A stretch of DNA of 64,000 nucleotides from Moritella sp. F3 (GTDB lineage: Bacteria > Pseudomonadota > Gammaproteobacteria > Enterobacterales > Moritellaceae). The stretch lies in the NCBI RefSeq assembly GCF_015082335.1, contig NZ_BLRL01000002.1, forward strand, positions 186,001 to 250,000, in the 5' to 3' direction. This document shows positions 15,612 through 24,781 of this stretch, piece by piece; positions within the stretch are counted from its first letter, which is position 1; the number at the start of each line of letters is the position of its first letter. Under the pieces are notes generated by a model. The model ran no database searches. It was not told where the DNA came from and was given only the letters and a program-made list of their open reading frames with translations. The translations under genes were made by a program, and so were the position numbers.

Positions 15612-17537
15612 ATGCTGCATCAGACGTTACAACACTACTTTGGTTATGATCAATTCAGAGAAGGCCAAGAAGCTGTCATTAACAATATCGTCAAAGGCGA
15701 TTCAAGTGCAGCCATCTTTCCAACGGGATCGGGTAAATCGTTATGCTATCAAGTTTCCGCATTACATCTGCCTAATCTGACCTTAGTTATTTCACCGTTA
15801 TTAGCTTTGATCCAAGATCAACTGCTATTCTTAAAAAAGCACAATATCGCTGCCGCTAAAATCGATTCGAGCATGTCCGTTGATGAAGCCCGCGATACCA
15901 TGTCGAAAGTACGTGAAGGCGAAGTGAAGATCTTGATGATCTCGGTAGAACGTTTGAAGAACGAACGCTTTCGAAAATTCATCAAGCAAGTTCCAATCTC
16001 ATTGTTAGTAGTCGATGAAGCGCATTGTATTTCAGAGTGGGGGCATAACTTTCGTCCCGATTACCTGAAACTACCGCAATACCAAAAAGAACTGAATATT
16101 AAACAAGCCTTGCTATTAACCGCAACAGCAACACCTGCTGTTATTAAAGACATGGAAACCAAGTTTAATATCGCCCCTGAAAATATTATTAAAACCGGTT
16201 TCTATCGCGCTAACCTTAGCTTGTTAATGCACCCTATCGCTCAAGACAAAAAGCTTCACGCACTAACGCGCTGGCTAGGTAAGAAGTCTGGACAAGCCTC
16301 TATTGTCTACGTCACTCTACAGAGAACCGCAGAAGAGCTTGCTGGTGCCTTGCAAGAGTTTGGTATTGAAGCGGTCGCTTATCATGCTGGTATGCCCACT
16401 GATATCCGTGAAGAAGTGCAACAAAAATTTATGCGCAATGGTATCGACTGTATTGTTGCGACGATCGCTTTTGGTATGGGTATTGATAAAAGCAATATCC
16501 GCAATGTCGTACATTTTGATTTACCAAAATCGATTGAAAACTACAGCCAAGAAATTGGTCGTGCAGGCCGTGATGGCAACGACTCGCAATGCCTAGTACT
16601 AGCCAACTTAGACAACCAAAGCATCCTCGAAAACTTTGTTTATGGTGATACACCTGAGCTGAATGGGATTGAAGCTGTACTGAGCGAGATCCAATCTGCG
16701 GGCACAGAGTGGGAACATACTTTATACGGACTATCAATGAGCAGCAACCTGCGCCAAGCACCGTTAAAAACCTTGCTTGTGTATTTAGAAATGCAGGGCA
16801 TCATCAAGCCTCTGTATTCTTACTTCGCTGAATACCGTTTTAAGTTCTTAAAAGACCCTGCGCAAATACTGAATCAATTCACTGATGAAAAACGTGTCTT
16901 TATTGAAGAAATATTTAACGCATCACCAGCGAAACGAACTTGGGCAACCGTTAACTTTGAGCGCATGAGCGAAGGTTATCAAGAACAGCGTAGTCGCGTG
17001 ATCACTGCGCTAGAATTTTTGCATGAACGCAATAACATCGTGTTGGAGAGTAAATTGATGACCGATGTATATCAAATATTAAACTCACGTTTTGATAGTC
17101 AACAATTAGCCACTAACTTGCATAAGCAATTTGCTAATAAAGAGCAAAGTGAAATTAAACGTGTGCATGCGGTTGGTCAATACATTCAAAGTGCGCAATG
17201 TTTAAGTAAAGGCCTATCAACTTACTTTGGTGATGATAAAGCACCACTCCAATGTGGCACGTGCTCTGTCTGTCAGGGGCGTATTGCACAGCTGCCACAA
17301 CCAGCAAGTATGCCAGCATTATCCGTAGAACACGTCACAGAGCTAAGCCAAGCGTTTATTAGTGCTTGTGATAAACGCCCTACGCCCGTATTAATCACAC
17401 GTTTCTTATGCGGTATCAGCACACCATTATTCATGAAGATGAAAGCAAAGAAGATCAGTAACTTTGCAGCATTGCAAGCTTACCCTTACCAGCAAATACT
17501 AACGCTACTAACCAACAATAATTTTACTTCCGCATAA
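15612..17537 (+). CDS. RecQ-family ATP-dependent DNA helicase, lacking an HRDC domain
   Basis: 641-residue superfamily 2 helicase that unwinds DNA 3'-5' in recombination and repair. Motifs: Walker A PTGSGKSLCYQ (38-48), DEAH box VVDEAHCISEWG, motif VI QEIGRAGRDG. The RecQ zinc-binding cysteines follow (a single Cys in SAQCLSKG, then CGTCSVC), so the RQC region exists. The last 90 residues do not read as an HRDC domain, which most RecQ proteins have; they resemble the shorter RecQ-like group. A separate canonical recQ may exist elsewhere in the genome. Start ATG 15612 has a weak upstream GAGAGA. It is convergent with tpx through a shared terminator. Confidence 0.9.
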   Translation: MLHQTLQHYFGYDQFREGQEAVINNIVKGDSSAAIFPTGSGKSLCYQVSALHLPNLTLVISPLLALIQDQLLFLKKHNIAAAKIDSSMSVDEARDTMSKVREGEVKILMISVERLKNERFRKFIKQVPISLLVVDEAHCISEWGHNFRPDYLKLPQYQKELNIKQALLLTATATPAVIKDMETKFNIAPENIIKTGFYRANLSLLMHPIAQDKKLHALTRWLGKKSGQASIVYVTLQRTAEELAGALQEFGIEAVAYHAGMPTDIREEVQQKFMRNGIDCIVATIAFGMGIDKSNIRNVVHFDLPKSIENYSQEIGRAGRDGNDSQCLVLANLDNQSILENFVYGDTPELNGIEAVLSEIQSAGTEWEHTLYGLSMSSNLRQAPLKTLLVYLEMQGIIKPLYSYFAEYRFKFLKDPAQILNQFTDEKRVFIEEIFNASPAKRTWATVNFERMSEGYQEQRSRVITALEFLHERNNIVLESKLMTDVYQILNSRFDSQQLATNLHKQFANKEQSEIKRVHAVGQYIQSAQCLSKGLSTYFGDDKAPLQCGTCSVCQGRIAQLPQPASMPALSVEHVTELSQAFISACDKRPTPVLITRFLCGISTPLFMKMKAKKISNFAALQAYPYQQILTLLTNNNFTSA

Positions 17538-17571
17538 AAAAATAGCGCTACAGATACTGCAGCGCTATTTT
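17537..17571. terminator. bidirectional terminator between recQ-like gene and tpx
   Basis: ATAGCGCT (17542-17549) / AGCGCTAT (17561-17568), A run on the left, T run on the right. Confidence 0.8.
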
Positions 17572-17644
17572 CAATTCATTGTTGCAAACTAAACTTGCAA
17601 CGCTTAACCACTATTTATCATAGCAGCTAGTTATTCGTAACGTC

Positions 17645-18142
17645 TTATAGCGCTTGAAGTGCTAGCTCATAGTTAGCTTCGTCAGTAATTTCAGCTACTA
17701 ATTCACTGTGTGTCACAACACCTTCAGCATTGATACATACTACAGCACGTGTTGTTAAACCACGTAATGCGCCATCAGGGATAGCAACACCGTAAGCTTC
17801 AGCAAACTCAGGGCTACGGAATGTTGATGCGTGTTGCACGTTTGCAATGCCTTCAACTTCACAAAAGCGACCTGTCGCAAATGGTAAGTCTGCAGAAATA
17901 CATACAACAACAGTATTTTCTAATGCTGCTGCAGCTTCGTTAAATTTACGCACGCCAGCAGCACATACAGGCGTATCGATACTTGGGAAAATATTTAGTA
18001 CAACTTTCTTACCTTGTAAGCTAACAAGTGTTAAATCAGACAAGTCGCCAGCTGTTAATGAGAATGCCGGTGCTAGTGAACCAACCGCTGGAATAGAGCC
18101 TAGGATGTTTACAGCATCACCTTGAAAAGTAACTTGAGTCAT
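17645..18142 (-). CDS. tpx: thiol peroxidase Tpx
   Basis: 165-residue atypical 2-Cys peroxiredoxin that reduces lipid and alkyl hydroperoxides with thioredoxin. The peroxidatic Cys60 is in FPSIDTPVCAAGVRKF and the resolving Cys94 in LPFATGRFCEVEG, exactly as in the Tpx family; the STFRSPEF segment after it is also conserved. Length is normal. The upstream region has a perfect FNR-type site (TTGAT-ctag-ATCAA) in a 22-bp palindrome at 18187-18208, 56 bp before the start codon. This suggests oxygen-dependent control. Single gene, convergent with the RecQ-like gene. Confidence 0.96.
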   Translation of the reverse strand: MTQVTFQGDAVNILGSIPAVGSLAPAFSLTAGDLSDLTLVSLQGKKVVLNIFPSIDTPVCAAGVRKFNEAAAALENTVVVCISADLPFATGRFCEVEGIANVQHASTFRSPEFAEAYGVAIPDGALRGLTTRAVVCINAEGVVTHSELVAEITDEANYELALQAL

Positions 18143-18186
18143 ATTTTTATCCGTTTAATTAAATGAGTACTATTAATTTAAATTAT

Positions 18187-18208
18187 TAAATTGATCTAGA
18201 TCAATTTA
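18187..18208. promoter_or_regulatory. perfect FNR/Crp-type palindrome upstream of tpx
   Basis: Perfect 22-bp palindrome whose core TTGAT-ctag-ATCAA matches the FNR consensus TTGATNNNNATCAA at all ten positions. Centre at 18197.5, about 55 bp from the tpx start codon. Confidence 0.75.
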
Positions 18209-18335
18209 GTGAAGTGAAATATATACCCTTGTGCGATTGCTGTATACGTCCAGTATGTAAGAAATTGTCAGGTCATACCTATTAGTTATTTTTAGTTCTT
18301 TATTTAGACCTTTGTTATCCAATTTATATGATGAT

Positions 18336-18372
18336 AAAAAAAGGGCGATACATTAACTGTATCGCCCTTTTT
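18336..18372. terminator. intrinsic terminator downstream of nagE
   Basis: GGGCGATACA (18343-18352) / TGTATCGCCC (18358-18367), 5-nt loop, A run before and T run after, so usable from both sides; it ends nagE on the reverse strand. Confidence 0.85.
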
Positions 18373-18418
18373 GTACCTAGCGGTTAACTACTGAGTAGCT
18401 AACCTCACGGTAAGGATA

Positions 18419-19873
18419 TTAAACAAGTTTTTTAAGTGCGTTAGCAACGAATTCAACTTGTGGACCAATCACTACTTGAACAGCAGTTTTACTTGGCTTG
18501 ATTACACCTGGTACGTGGCGCTTAAGTTCAGCGTCATTTACTAGAGATGAGTCTTTAACATCAAGACGTAGACGTGTCGCACAGTTATCAACGTGTACTA
18601 AGTTGTCTTTACCACCAACAAGTTCGAAAACTTTAGCAGCAACTTCAACATGTGAAGCTTTACCAGCTTTAGCTGGAGCAGCTGCTTCTTCGCCTGCGTC
18701 TTCACGACCCGGAGTTTTAAGGTCAAACTTAACGATGATAGTACGGAACGTTACATAGTAGATTACGAAGAATGCAGCACCTTGAACTAGTAGCATATAC
18801 CACTGAGTTGCAAGTGGGTTACGTGATGATAATACTAAATCAACCAGACCCGCACTGAAGCCGAAACCTGCAATCCACTGCATTGAAGCAGCGATGAATA
18901 CAGACACACCCGTTAGGAATGCATGTAGTACGAATAATACAGGCGCAACGAACATGAATGAGAATTCTAGTGGCTCAGTAACACCTGTGAAGAATGTTGC
19001 AAAACCAGCAGCCATCATGATAGATGTTACTTTCGCTTTGTTTTCAGGTTTAGCTGTATGGATGAACGCTAACGCTGCACCTAATAGACCAAACATCATG
19101 ATTGGGAAGAAACCAGCTTGGTACATACCAGTAACACCAACAGTTGCGTTGCCGTTTTCTAGTGATTGTGCGCCACCAAGGAAGTTAGGGATATCGTTAA
19201 TACCAGCAACGTCAAACCAGAATACTGAGTTTAATGCATGGTGAAGACCAACAGGGATAAGCATACGGTTAAAGAACGCATAGATACCAGCGCCTGTAGG
19301 ACCCATATCTTTAATGCTAGTACCGAACGTTACTAGACCATCAAAAATCATTGGCCAGATGTACATAAGTACAAATGATACACCCATCATTACGAAAGAA
19401 GTTACGATAGGAACAAGACGGCGACCACTGAAGAAGGTAAGTGCTTTAGGCAGCTCAACTTCACTGAAGCGGTTGTAAAGTTCAGCAGAGATAACACCAA
19501 CTAGGATACCAACAAATTGGTTGTTGATTTTACCGAAGGCTGCAGAAACTTGGTCAGCGCCAACACCTTGGATAGCAGCAACTGCACCCGGTGAAAGTAG
19601 CGTTGTCACAACGAGGAAGCCAACAAGACCAGCAAGCGCGGCTGAACCGTCTTTGTCTTTTGACATACCATAAGCAACACCAACAGCAAATAGAAGAGAC
19701 ATGTTATCAATGATTGCAGCACCAGATTTAATGAAGAATGCAGCAAGCATGCTTTCACCGCCCCATGCTACAGGGTCAATCCAATAACCAATACCCATTA
19801 ATACAGCAGCAGCAGGTAGAACTGCCACTGGAACCATCAGTGCACGACCAATTTTTTGTAAATAGCTAAACAT
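18419..19873 (-). CDS. nagE: PTS N-acetylglucosamine transporter EIICB
   Basis: 484-residue inner-membrane PTS permease that imports and phosphorylates N-acetylglucosamine. EIIC membrane domain at about 1-375 (start MFSYLQKIGRALMVPVAVLP is typical of the glucose/GlcNAc group); EIIB at about 405-484 with the phosphorylated Cys431 in the motif CATRLRLDVKD. No EIIA domain is attached, unlike E. coli NagE (about 650 residues), so a separate EIIA-Glc must supply phosphate, as in vibrios. An Ala/Glu-rich linker joins the domains. It is divergent from nagB-nagA-nagC, 292 bp away. The assignment to GlcNAc rather than glucose rests on this context. Confidence 0.93.
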   Translation of the reverse strand: MFSYLQKIGRALMVPVAVLPAAAVLMGIGYWIDPVAWGGESMLAAFFIKSGAAIIDNMSLLFAVGVAYGMSKDKDGSAALAGLVGFLVVTTLLSPGAVAAIQGVGADQVSAAFGKINNQFVGILVGVISAELYNRFSEVELPKALTFFSGRRLVPIVTSFVMMGVSFVLMYIWPMIFDGLVTFGTSIKDMGPTGAGIYAFFNRMLIPVGLHHALNSVFWFDVAGINDIPNFLGGAQSLENGNATVGVTGMYQAGFFPIMMFGLLGAALAFIHTAKPENKAKVTSIMMAAGFATFFTGVTEPLEFSFMFVAPVLFVLHAFLTGVSVFIAASMQWIAGFGFSAGLVDLVLSSRNPLATQWYMLLVQGAAFFVIYYVTFRTIIVKFDLKTPGREDAGEEAAAPAKAGKASHVEVAAKVFELVGGKDNLVHVDNCATRLRLDVKDSSLVNDAELKRHVPGVIKPSKTAVQVVIGPQVEFVANALKKLV

Positions 19874-19919
19874 ACAGCCATCATCCTTATCTTAAGTTTA
19901 AAATCCAATTAAATGTTTT

Positions 19920-19958
19920 GTTCTTGTTATGAAACTGTAGCAGTTCCATTAAAAGAAC
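19920..19958 (-). promoter_or_regulatory. imperfect inverted repeat in nagE leader
   Basis: 18-nt arms (19920-19937 and 19941-19958), 15 of 18 positions paired, 3-nt centre TAG, 47 bp upstream of the nagE start. Could be an operator or an RNA hairpin in the nagE leader. Confidence 0.5.
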
Positions 19959-20046
19959 AGACTTTGTACTTACCTCACAACTTATTTCGTAATGTAAAGT
20001 AAGAGCGCGTTAATGACAAACCAAATTCACCTTTAATTCACTGCAT

Positions 20047-20062
20047 TGTGATCTAATTCAAC
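20047..20062. promoter_or_regulatory. candidate CRP site in nagE-nagB spacer
   Basis: TGTGA-TCTAAT-TCAAC: one perfect half-site and one with two changes from the TGTGA-N6-TCACA consensus. The nag divergent region is CRP-regulated in other gammaproteobacteria; here it is only a sequence match. Confidence 0.4.
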
Positions 20063-20107
20063 CATTTGAGCATAAAAAGACAAGTTTTGATGGCTGGATC
20101 CGAAAAC

Positions 20108-20122
20108 TTAATTTACAATTAA
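20108..20122. promoter_or_regulatory. candidate NagC operator
   Basis: TTAATT-TAC-AATTAA, perfect 6-bp arms, 44 nt upstream of nagB. Its AT-rich half-site fits ROK-family binding; NagC is encoded three genes downstream. Assignment is inference. Confidence 0.4.
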
Positions 20123-20165
20123 AAAAAAGTATCAATTATCACTTAAAAACTATAGAGAGTATCGC

Positions 20166-20975
20166 ATGAGATTAATCCCTTTAATTACCCCTGCTCAAGT
20201 CGGTCGCTGGAGCGCTGCTTATATCGTTAATAAAATTAACGCGTTTAACCCAACAGCAGATAAACCGTTTGTTTTAGGTCTACCAACTGGCGGTACTCCT
20301 CTTACTACGTATAAAGAACTAATCAAATTATACCAAGCGGGTGACGTTAGCTTCAAACACGTAGTTACTTTCAACATGGATGAATACGTAGGTATAGATA
20401 AAAATCACCCAGAAAGCTACTACACATTCATGCACAGTAACTTTTTCGATCACGTAGATATTCAAGAAGAGAACGTTAACCTACTAAACGGTCAAGCTGA
20501 AGATTTAGAAGCTGAATGTCAGCGTTACGAAGATAAAATCAAAAGCTACGGTCAAATTAACCTGTTCATGGGTGGCGTAGGTGTTGATGGTCATATCGCA
20601 TTTAACGAACCAGCATCATCACTGGCTTCACGTACACGCGTTAAAACACTAACCGAAGATACGCGTATCGTTAACTCACGTTTCTTCGACAACGACATTA
20701 GCCAGGTGCCAAAATTAGCACTGACTGTTGGTGTTGGTACACTATTAGATTCAAAAGAAATTTTAGTGTTAATCACAGGCCACAACAAGGCATTAGCACT
20801 TGAAGCTGCTGTTGAAGGCAGCGTAAATCACCTTTGGACTATCTCTGCACTACAGCTACATGCTAAATCAATCATTGCTTGTGATGAACCAGCGACGATG
20901 GAATTAAAAGTGAAAACGGTACGCTACTTTAAAGAGCTAGAAGCACAAAACATTCAAAGCTTTATTTCGGAGTAA
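20166..20975 (+). CDS. nagB: glucosamine-6-phosphate deaminase
   Basis: 269 residues. Converts glucosamine-6-phosphate to fructose-6-phosphate and ammonia, the last amino-sugar step. The catalytic residues fall at the same numbers as in E. coli: Asp72 (FNMDEYVG), Asp141, His143 and Glu148 ([14 protein letters not shown]). The phosphate-binding loop LPTGGTPL is at 39-46. It is the first gene of nagB-nagA-nagC; nagA begins 5 nt after its stop, so translation is likely coupled. The divergent spacer carries a candidate NagC palindrome and a CRP-like site. No anomaly. Confidence 0.97.
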   Translation: MRLIPLITPAQVGRWSAAYIVNKINAFNPTADKPFVLGLPTGGTPLTTYKELIKLYQAGDVSFKHVVTFNMDEYVGIDKNHPESYYTFMHSNFFDHVDIQEENVNLLNGQAEDLEAECQRYEDKIKSYGQINLFMGGVGVDGHIAFNEPASSLASRTRVKTLTEDTRIVNSRFFDNDISQVPKLALTVGVGTLLDSKEILVLITGHNKALALEAAVEGSVNHLWTISALQLHAKSIIACDEPATMELKVKTVRYFKELEAQNIQSFISE

Positions 20976-20979
20976 GTCT

Positions 20980-22116
20980 ATGTATGCACTCACTAATTGT
21001 ACTATCTACACAAACGATAGTGTGTTAACTGAGCACTGTGTAATTGTCGATGGTGAATACATTCATGACCTTGTTACACTTGCTAGTTGCCCTGCAGATA
21101 TTGAAAAAATTGACCTTGCAGGCGCAAGCTTAACAGCTGGTTTCATTGACCTACAGCTTAACGGTTGTGGTGGGGTCTTATTTAACACTAACATCAGTGT
21201 TAAAACCCTTGAAATCATGCAAGAAACCAATGAACGATTTGGTTGTACTAGCTACTTACCAACATTAATTACGGCTACCGATAATGCAATGAAATCGGCT
21301 ATCGAAACGATGACGGAATATTTAGCGAAGCACAGTAACCAAGCGCTGGGTTTGCATTTAGAAGGTCCTTACCTGTCCACAGCGAAAAAAGGCATTCACA
21401 GCATTGACCTTATTCGCCGTAGTGAACAAGCGATGATCGACCACATCAGCAACAACAGTGCCGTGATTAGCAAAGTAACCTTAGCACCAGAAAATACTGA
21501 CCCTGTACACATTGAACAATTAGTTGCAGCAGATGTATTAGTATCTGTTGGTCACTCCAACGCGACTTATACTGAATGTATGCAAGGTTTTGATGCGGGG
21601 GCGCGCTTTGCTACTCACCTGTTTAACGCGATGACATCTATTACAGGTCGTGATCCTGGTGTGGTTGGTGCGATTTACGATCATCAAGACGTTTACGCCG
21701 GTATCATCGTTGATGGCCATCATGTTGATTACGCCAATGTGCGTATGAGCCATAGGCTGATGGGTGAAAAATTAGTCTTAGTGACCGATGCTGTTGCGCC
21801 AGCGGGTGCTAACATCGAATCTTTTGACTTCGTGGGCACAGAAGTGTTCTATCGTGATGGTAAATGTGTTGGTGCCGATGGTACACTAGGCGGCTCAGCA
21901 TTAACTATGATCGAAGCAGTTGAAAATACAGTGAAACACGTTGGCTTACCGCTAGACGAAACACTGCGCATGGCAAATCTATACCCAGCGAAAGCAATCG
22001 GTGTAGAAGACAAACTTGGTAGCATTGCAAAAGGCAAAGTGGCCAATTTAACAGCCTTTGATGCGGACTTCACTGTTATCAAAACGATCGTCAACGGACA
22101 AGTGAAAAGCTTCTAA
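20980..22116 (+). CDS. nagA: N-acetylglucosamine-6-phosphate deacetylase
   Basis: 378-residue amidohydrolase that removes acetate from GlcNAc-6-P, feeding NagB. Metal and catalytic residues are visible: Glu128 (HLEGPYLS), His192 (VGHSNATY), His213 (THLFNAM) and Asp270 ([10 protein letters not shown]). The substrate-binding segment IVDGHHVDY is also conserved. Length is normal (E. coli 382). It lies 5 nt after nagB and 3 nt before nagC, so it is the middle gene of a tight operon. Control is expected to follow the nagB promoter. Confidence 0.97.
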   Translation: MYALTNCTIYTNDSVLTEHCVIVDGEYIHDLVTLASCPADIEKIDLAGASLTAGFIDLQLNGCGGVLFNTNISVKTLEIMQETNERFGCTSYLPTLITATDNAMKSAIETMTEYLAKHSNQALGLHLEGPYLSTAKKGIHSIDLIRRSEQAMIDHISNNSAVISKVTLAPENTDPVHIEQLVAADVLVSVGHSNATYTECMQGFDAGARFATHLFNAMTSITGRDPGVVGAIYDHQDVYAGIIVDGHHVDYANVRMSHRLMGEKLVLVTDAVAPAGANIESFDFVGTEVFYRDGKCVGADGTLGGSALTMIEAVENTVKHVGLPLDETLRMANLYPAKAIGVEDKLGSIAKGKVANLTAFDADFTVIKTIVNGQVKSF

Positions 22117-22118
22117 TT

Positions 22119-23342
22119 ATGAAACATAGCCCAGTCGCCAATATTGAATTTATAAAACAAGTGAATACCGCCTCTGTTTATCGCCTTATCGATGAGCAAA
22201 AGCAAATTTCACGTGTTGATTTAGCAAAACTTAGCGAGCTAGCGCCTGCTAGTATTACTAAAATGACACGCCAATTAATGGCGTCTGGGTTAATTAAAGA
22301 GGTTGCACAACAAGCCTCTACAGGCGGTCGACCAGCCATCTCACTAACTTGCGAGATAGATCCATTTGTCTTTCTTAGTTGTAAACTTGGTCGTAATAAT
22401 TTAACTATCGCCTTGCATGATATTGCAGGGACTAAGCTGAACGATTATCGTGTTGCGTTAAGCACTGCACCAAACAACGATGTGATCCCGTTTTTATTAG
22501 CACACATAGCTGATTTTATTAGCGCTAATATCAACTCAGCAAAACAAACTCTGATCGCCATTGCAGTGACATCTCCAGGTTTAATCGACCGAGAGTCTGG
22601 CACTATTGTGTATTTACCGAAGCACAACTTGAAAGATATCAAACTCGGTAGCATGCTCACTGAAACATTTAATGTGCCCGCTTTTATTGCCAATCATACC
22701 CAATCGTTATCCTTGGCTGAGCTATATTTTGGCGCCGCGCAAGATTGCGAAGACAGCGTCTTACTGTCGGTACATGATGGTGTTGGCTCTGGCATTATAA
22801 ATAACGGTAAAATCTTTACGAACTACAACAACCAAGTCGGTGAAATCGGACATATTCGCATTGACCCACTCGGTTTGCCTTGTCACTGTGGTAGTCATGG
22901 TTGCTTAGAAACCATCGCCTCTAATGAAGCAATTCTGAAACAGGTAACGGGGTTAATTAAGCAAGGTCATGAAACCTCATTAACGCTTGAAGAGTTAAGC
23001 ATTGAAGCGATTTGCAGCGCAGCAAACAACGGTGATGAATTAGCCGTGCAAGTATTGCAGCGTGTGAGTAAATTACTCGGCCAAGCAATCGCTATTATTG
23101 TAAACCTATTTAACCCACAAAAGGTGTTAATTAAAGGCGAGATCGTCGCAGCAAAAGCACTTATTTTCCCTATTATTGAACACAGCGTACAACAACATGC
23201 TTTAGGCAGTTTCGTACCGAATCTCGTAATAAGTGAAGCTGAATTTCAAAATGAACCATCAATGGCTGGTGTTGCGTTAGTGCGTAAATCACTATTAGAA
23301 GGTACCTTACTAAGCTATATCATCAATGAACAAGACGCTTAA
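22119..23342 (+). CDS. nagC: ROK-family repressor NagC
   Basis: 407 residues. N-terminal winged HTH (about 15-80, ISRVDLAKLSELAPASITKMT) and ROK sugar-kinase-like domain binding GlcNAc-6-P. The structural zinc motif CHCGSHGCLE is intact, preceded by GEIGHIRIDPLG. Transcribed immediately after nagA, which gives autoregulated repression of the nag genes; in relatives the inducer is GlcNAc-6-P. Length matches the E. coli protein (406). The position as third gene of the operon, with a divergent nagE, makes NagC more likely than Mlc. Confidence 0.94.
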   Translation: MKHSPVANIEFIKQVNTASVYRLIDEQKQISRVDLAKLSELAPASITKMTRQLMASGLIKEVAQQASTGGRPAISLTCEIDPFVFLSCKLGRNNLTIALHDIAGTKLNDYRVALSTAPNNDVIPFLLAHIADFISANINSAKQTLIAIAVTSPGLIDRESGTIVYLPKHNLKDIKLGSMLTETFNVPAFIANHTQSLSLAELYFGAAQDCEDSVLLSVHDGVGSGIINNGKIFTNYNNQVGEIGHIRIDPLGLPCHCGSHGCLETIASNEAILKQVTGLIKQGHETSLTLEELSIEAICSAANNGDELAVQVLQRVSKLLGQAIAIIVNLFNPQKVLIKGEIVAAKALIFPIIEHSVQQHALGSFVPNLVISEAEFQNEPSMAGVALVRKSLLEGTLLSYIINEQDA

Positions 23343-23519
23343 TCTAGTTCTATTTAGTTAAGTATCGTTCTGTGTAGCCCAGCATTCGTAAATAATAATC
23401 CCCCCAAATGACATCAGTGCGTTTGGGTTCTACCTTCTCCCACAGCTTATCATTATTACTTTTATTTGTTATAATCCACTTTATTCAGCGCTGCTGAAAC
23501 ATCCCTTTATTGACTATTA

Positions 23520-23861
23520 ATGAGTATCGATATGCATTTTGATGACAATATCCGCATGGTTTTCTCAACCGAAACTGGCCGTATTAAAGAAGAAAAACAA
23601 GTTGAAGTGGCACCTGAAGGTGACGGTATCGTGCGTATTCGCCGTGAAACTAAAGGCCGAAAAGGCAAAGGCGCGACGACAATTAGTGGTATCGACTTAC
23701 CCGAGAAAGACTTAAAAGCACTCGCTAAAGAATTAAAAAAGAAAAGTGGCGTAGGCGGTAGCGTTAAAGACTTCATCATCGAGATACAAGGTGATCAACG
23801 TGACATGGCTAAAGAATTTTTAGAGAAAAAAGGCTATACAGTGAAACTCGCGGGCGGTTAA
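23520..23861 (+). CDS. yciH: SUI1/eIF1-like translation factor YciH
   Basis: 113 residues of the SUI1 domain, related to eukaryotic eIF1, which in E. coli acts as a stress-related inhibitor of translation initiation at non-canonical starts. Typical features: RIRRETKGRKGKGATTISG (basic loop), LPEKDLKALAKELKKKSGVGG and the C-terminal QGDQRDMAKEFLEKKGYTVK. The start is ATG 23520; the next in-frame ATG four codons later is possible. A TATAAT-like element lies about 48 bp upstream (TTGTTATAATCC). Single gene between nagC and a small lipoprotein gene. Confidence 0.92.
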   Translation: MSIDMHFDDNIRMVFSTETGRIKEEKQVEVAPEGDGIVRIRRETKGRKGKGATTISGIDLPEKDLKALAKELKKKSGVGGSVKDFIIEIQGDQRDMAKEFLEKKGYTVKLAGG

Positions 23862-23975
23862 GTACTATCGTGAGCAATAATAGCGATAGACTAATATAAC
23901 GAGCAGTAAAGGCAATTATCAATGCGCTAGATGCAAACATGATAGAACGTTGATAATGCCAGTATTTACGACCCT

Positions 23976-24251
23976 CTAATCATTTAGGTAGGGCCCAGAG
24001 TTACCACCTAGATAGTTAAACGCAGTATGATTACTTGTAGATATCTCTACTTCATGCTGCCATTCTATATACGTATTCGAATTTCCCAGTGGCAGGGGAT
24101 ATAAATACGGCATTGCATTATTGTCTATTTGACCATCAAAATAATGCCCGCCGCCCCTGTGATCATCAGGCCAATCAGGCTCCTCACCAGTATTACTACA
24201 ACCGGACAAAAAGCCGAACATCACAATAGTTATCATCATAAGTTTCATCAT
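23976..24251 (-). CDS. small lipoprotein of unknown function (91 aa)
   Basis: Begins MMKLMMITIVMFGFLSGCSN: a lipoprotein signal peptide with lipobox LSGC and acylated Cys18. Asn and Thr follow (no Asp at +2), which suggests outer-membrane sorting under the usual Lol rule. The mature 74-residue part is Asp, His, Gly and Tyr rich, low in recognisable domain content, and ends GGNSGPYLND. No family is recognised. Convergent with yciH, 114 nt apart. Coding status rests on the clear signal peptide. Confidence 0.7.
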   Translation of the reverse strand: MMKLMMITIVMFGFLSGCSNTGEEPDWPDDHRGGGHYFDGQIDNNAMPYLYPLPLGNSNTYIEWQHEVEISTSNHTAFNYLGGNSGPYLND

Positions 24252-24435
24252 TCACTCCTCATATTATTGCCCATACTACTAACGATGAATCAATTATAAA
24301 TTAACTATAGCTCCAACAACGATAGCCGTCACTCTAACAGCACGCCTCTATACACCTTTAAAGACTTGTCATTTTTATCAAATCAAGGCACCATAACCTT
24401 GTCGGCAGTGATCGGATGATCCACTGTACGATTAA

Positions 24436-24668
24436 ATTCTCAGGGCGGGGTGTAATTCCCCACCGGCGGTAATAATCAGGTATGCGACTTGTCGTAGCCT
24501 ATTTCAGCCCGCGAGCGCCTAAGTGGTTACTATTTATAACATCAACTGATTTATAAACTTACCACTTAGGGTCAGCAGATCTGGTGAACGCTATGCCATA
24601 TAGCCTAGTCCAGAGCCGACGGTAATGAACATATTCATCGAGTGTGTCTAAGTCCGGATGAGAGAGAA
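24436..24668 (+). ncRNA. FMN riboswitch (RFN element) controlling ribB
   Basis: The conserved RFN segments are present in order: TCTCAGGGCGGGGTGTAAT, CCCACCGGCGGT, AGCCCGCGAGCG, CAGCAGATCTGGTGAA, GAGCCGACGGT and AGTCCGGATGAGAGAGAA. The variable arm is a long stem, CCTAAGTGGT paired with ACCACTTAGG. FMN binding lowers ribB expression in this class. Downstream, TACGTTA (24676) pairs with TAACGTA (24707), a possible expression-platform hairpin before the ribB ribosome binding site. Confidence 0.95.
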
Positions 24669-24781
24669 TATAAGATACGTTAACGTCTGCCTTGGTAGAT
24701 GGCTAATAACGTACCTCTAATTCTGCACGCCCTGATTCTGGAACCCAATATTTTTATAGTTGTATATTAAGGATTAAAACC

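Noticed and set aside
23403..23427. Hairpin CCCAAA / TTTGGG after nagC
   Set aside because: Six-base stem with a 13-nt loop and no T run; too weak to call a terminator.
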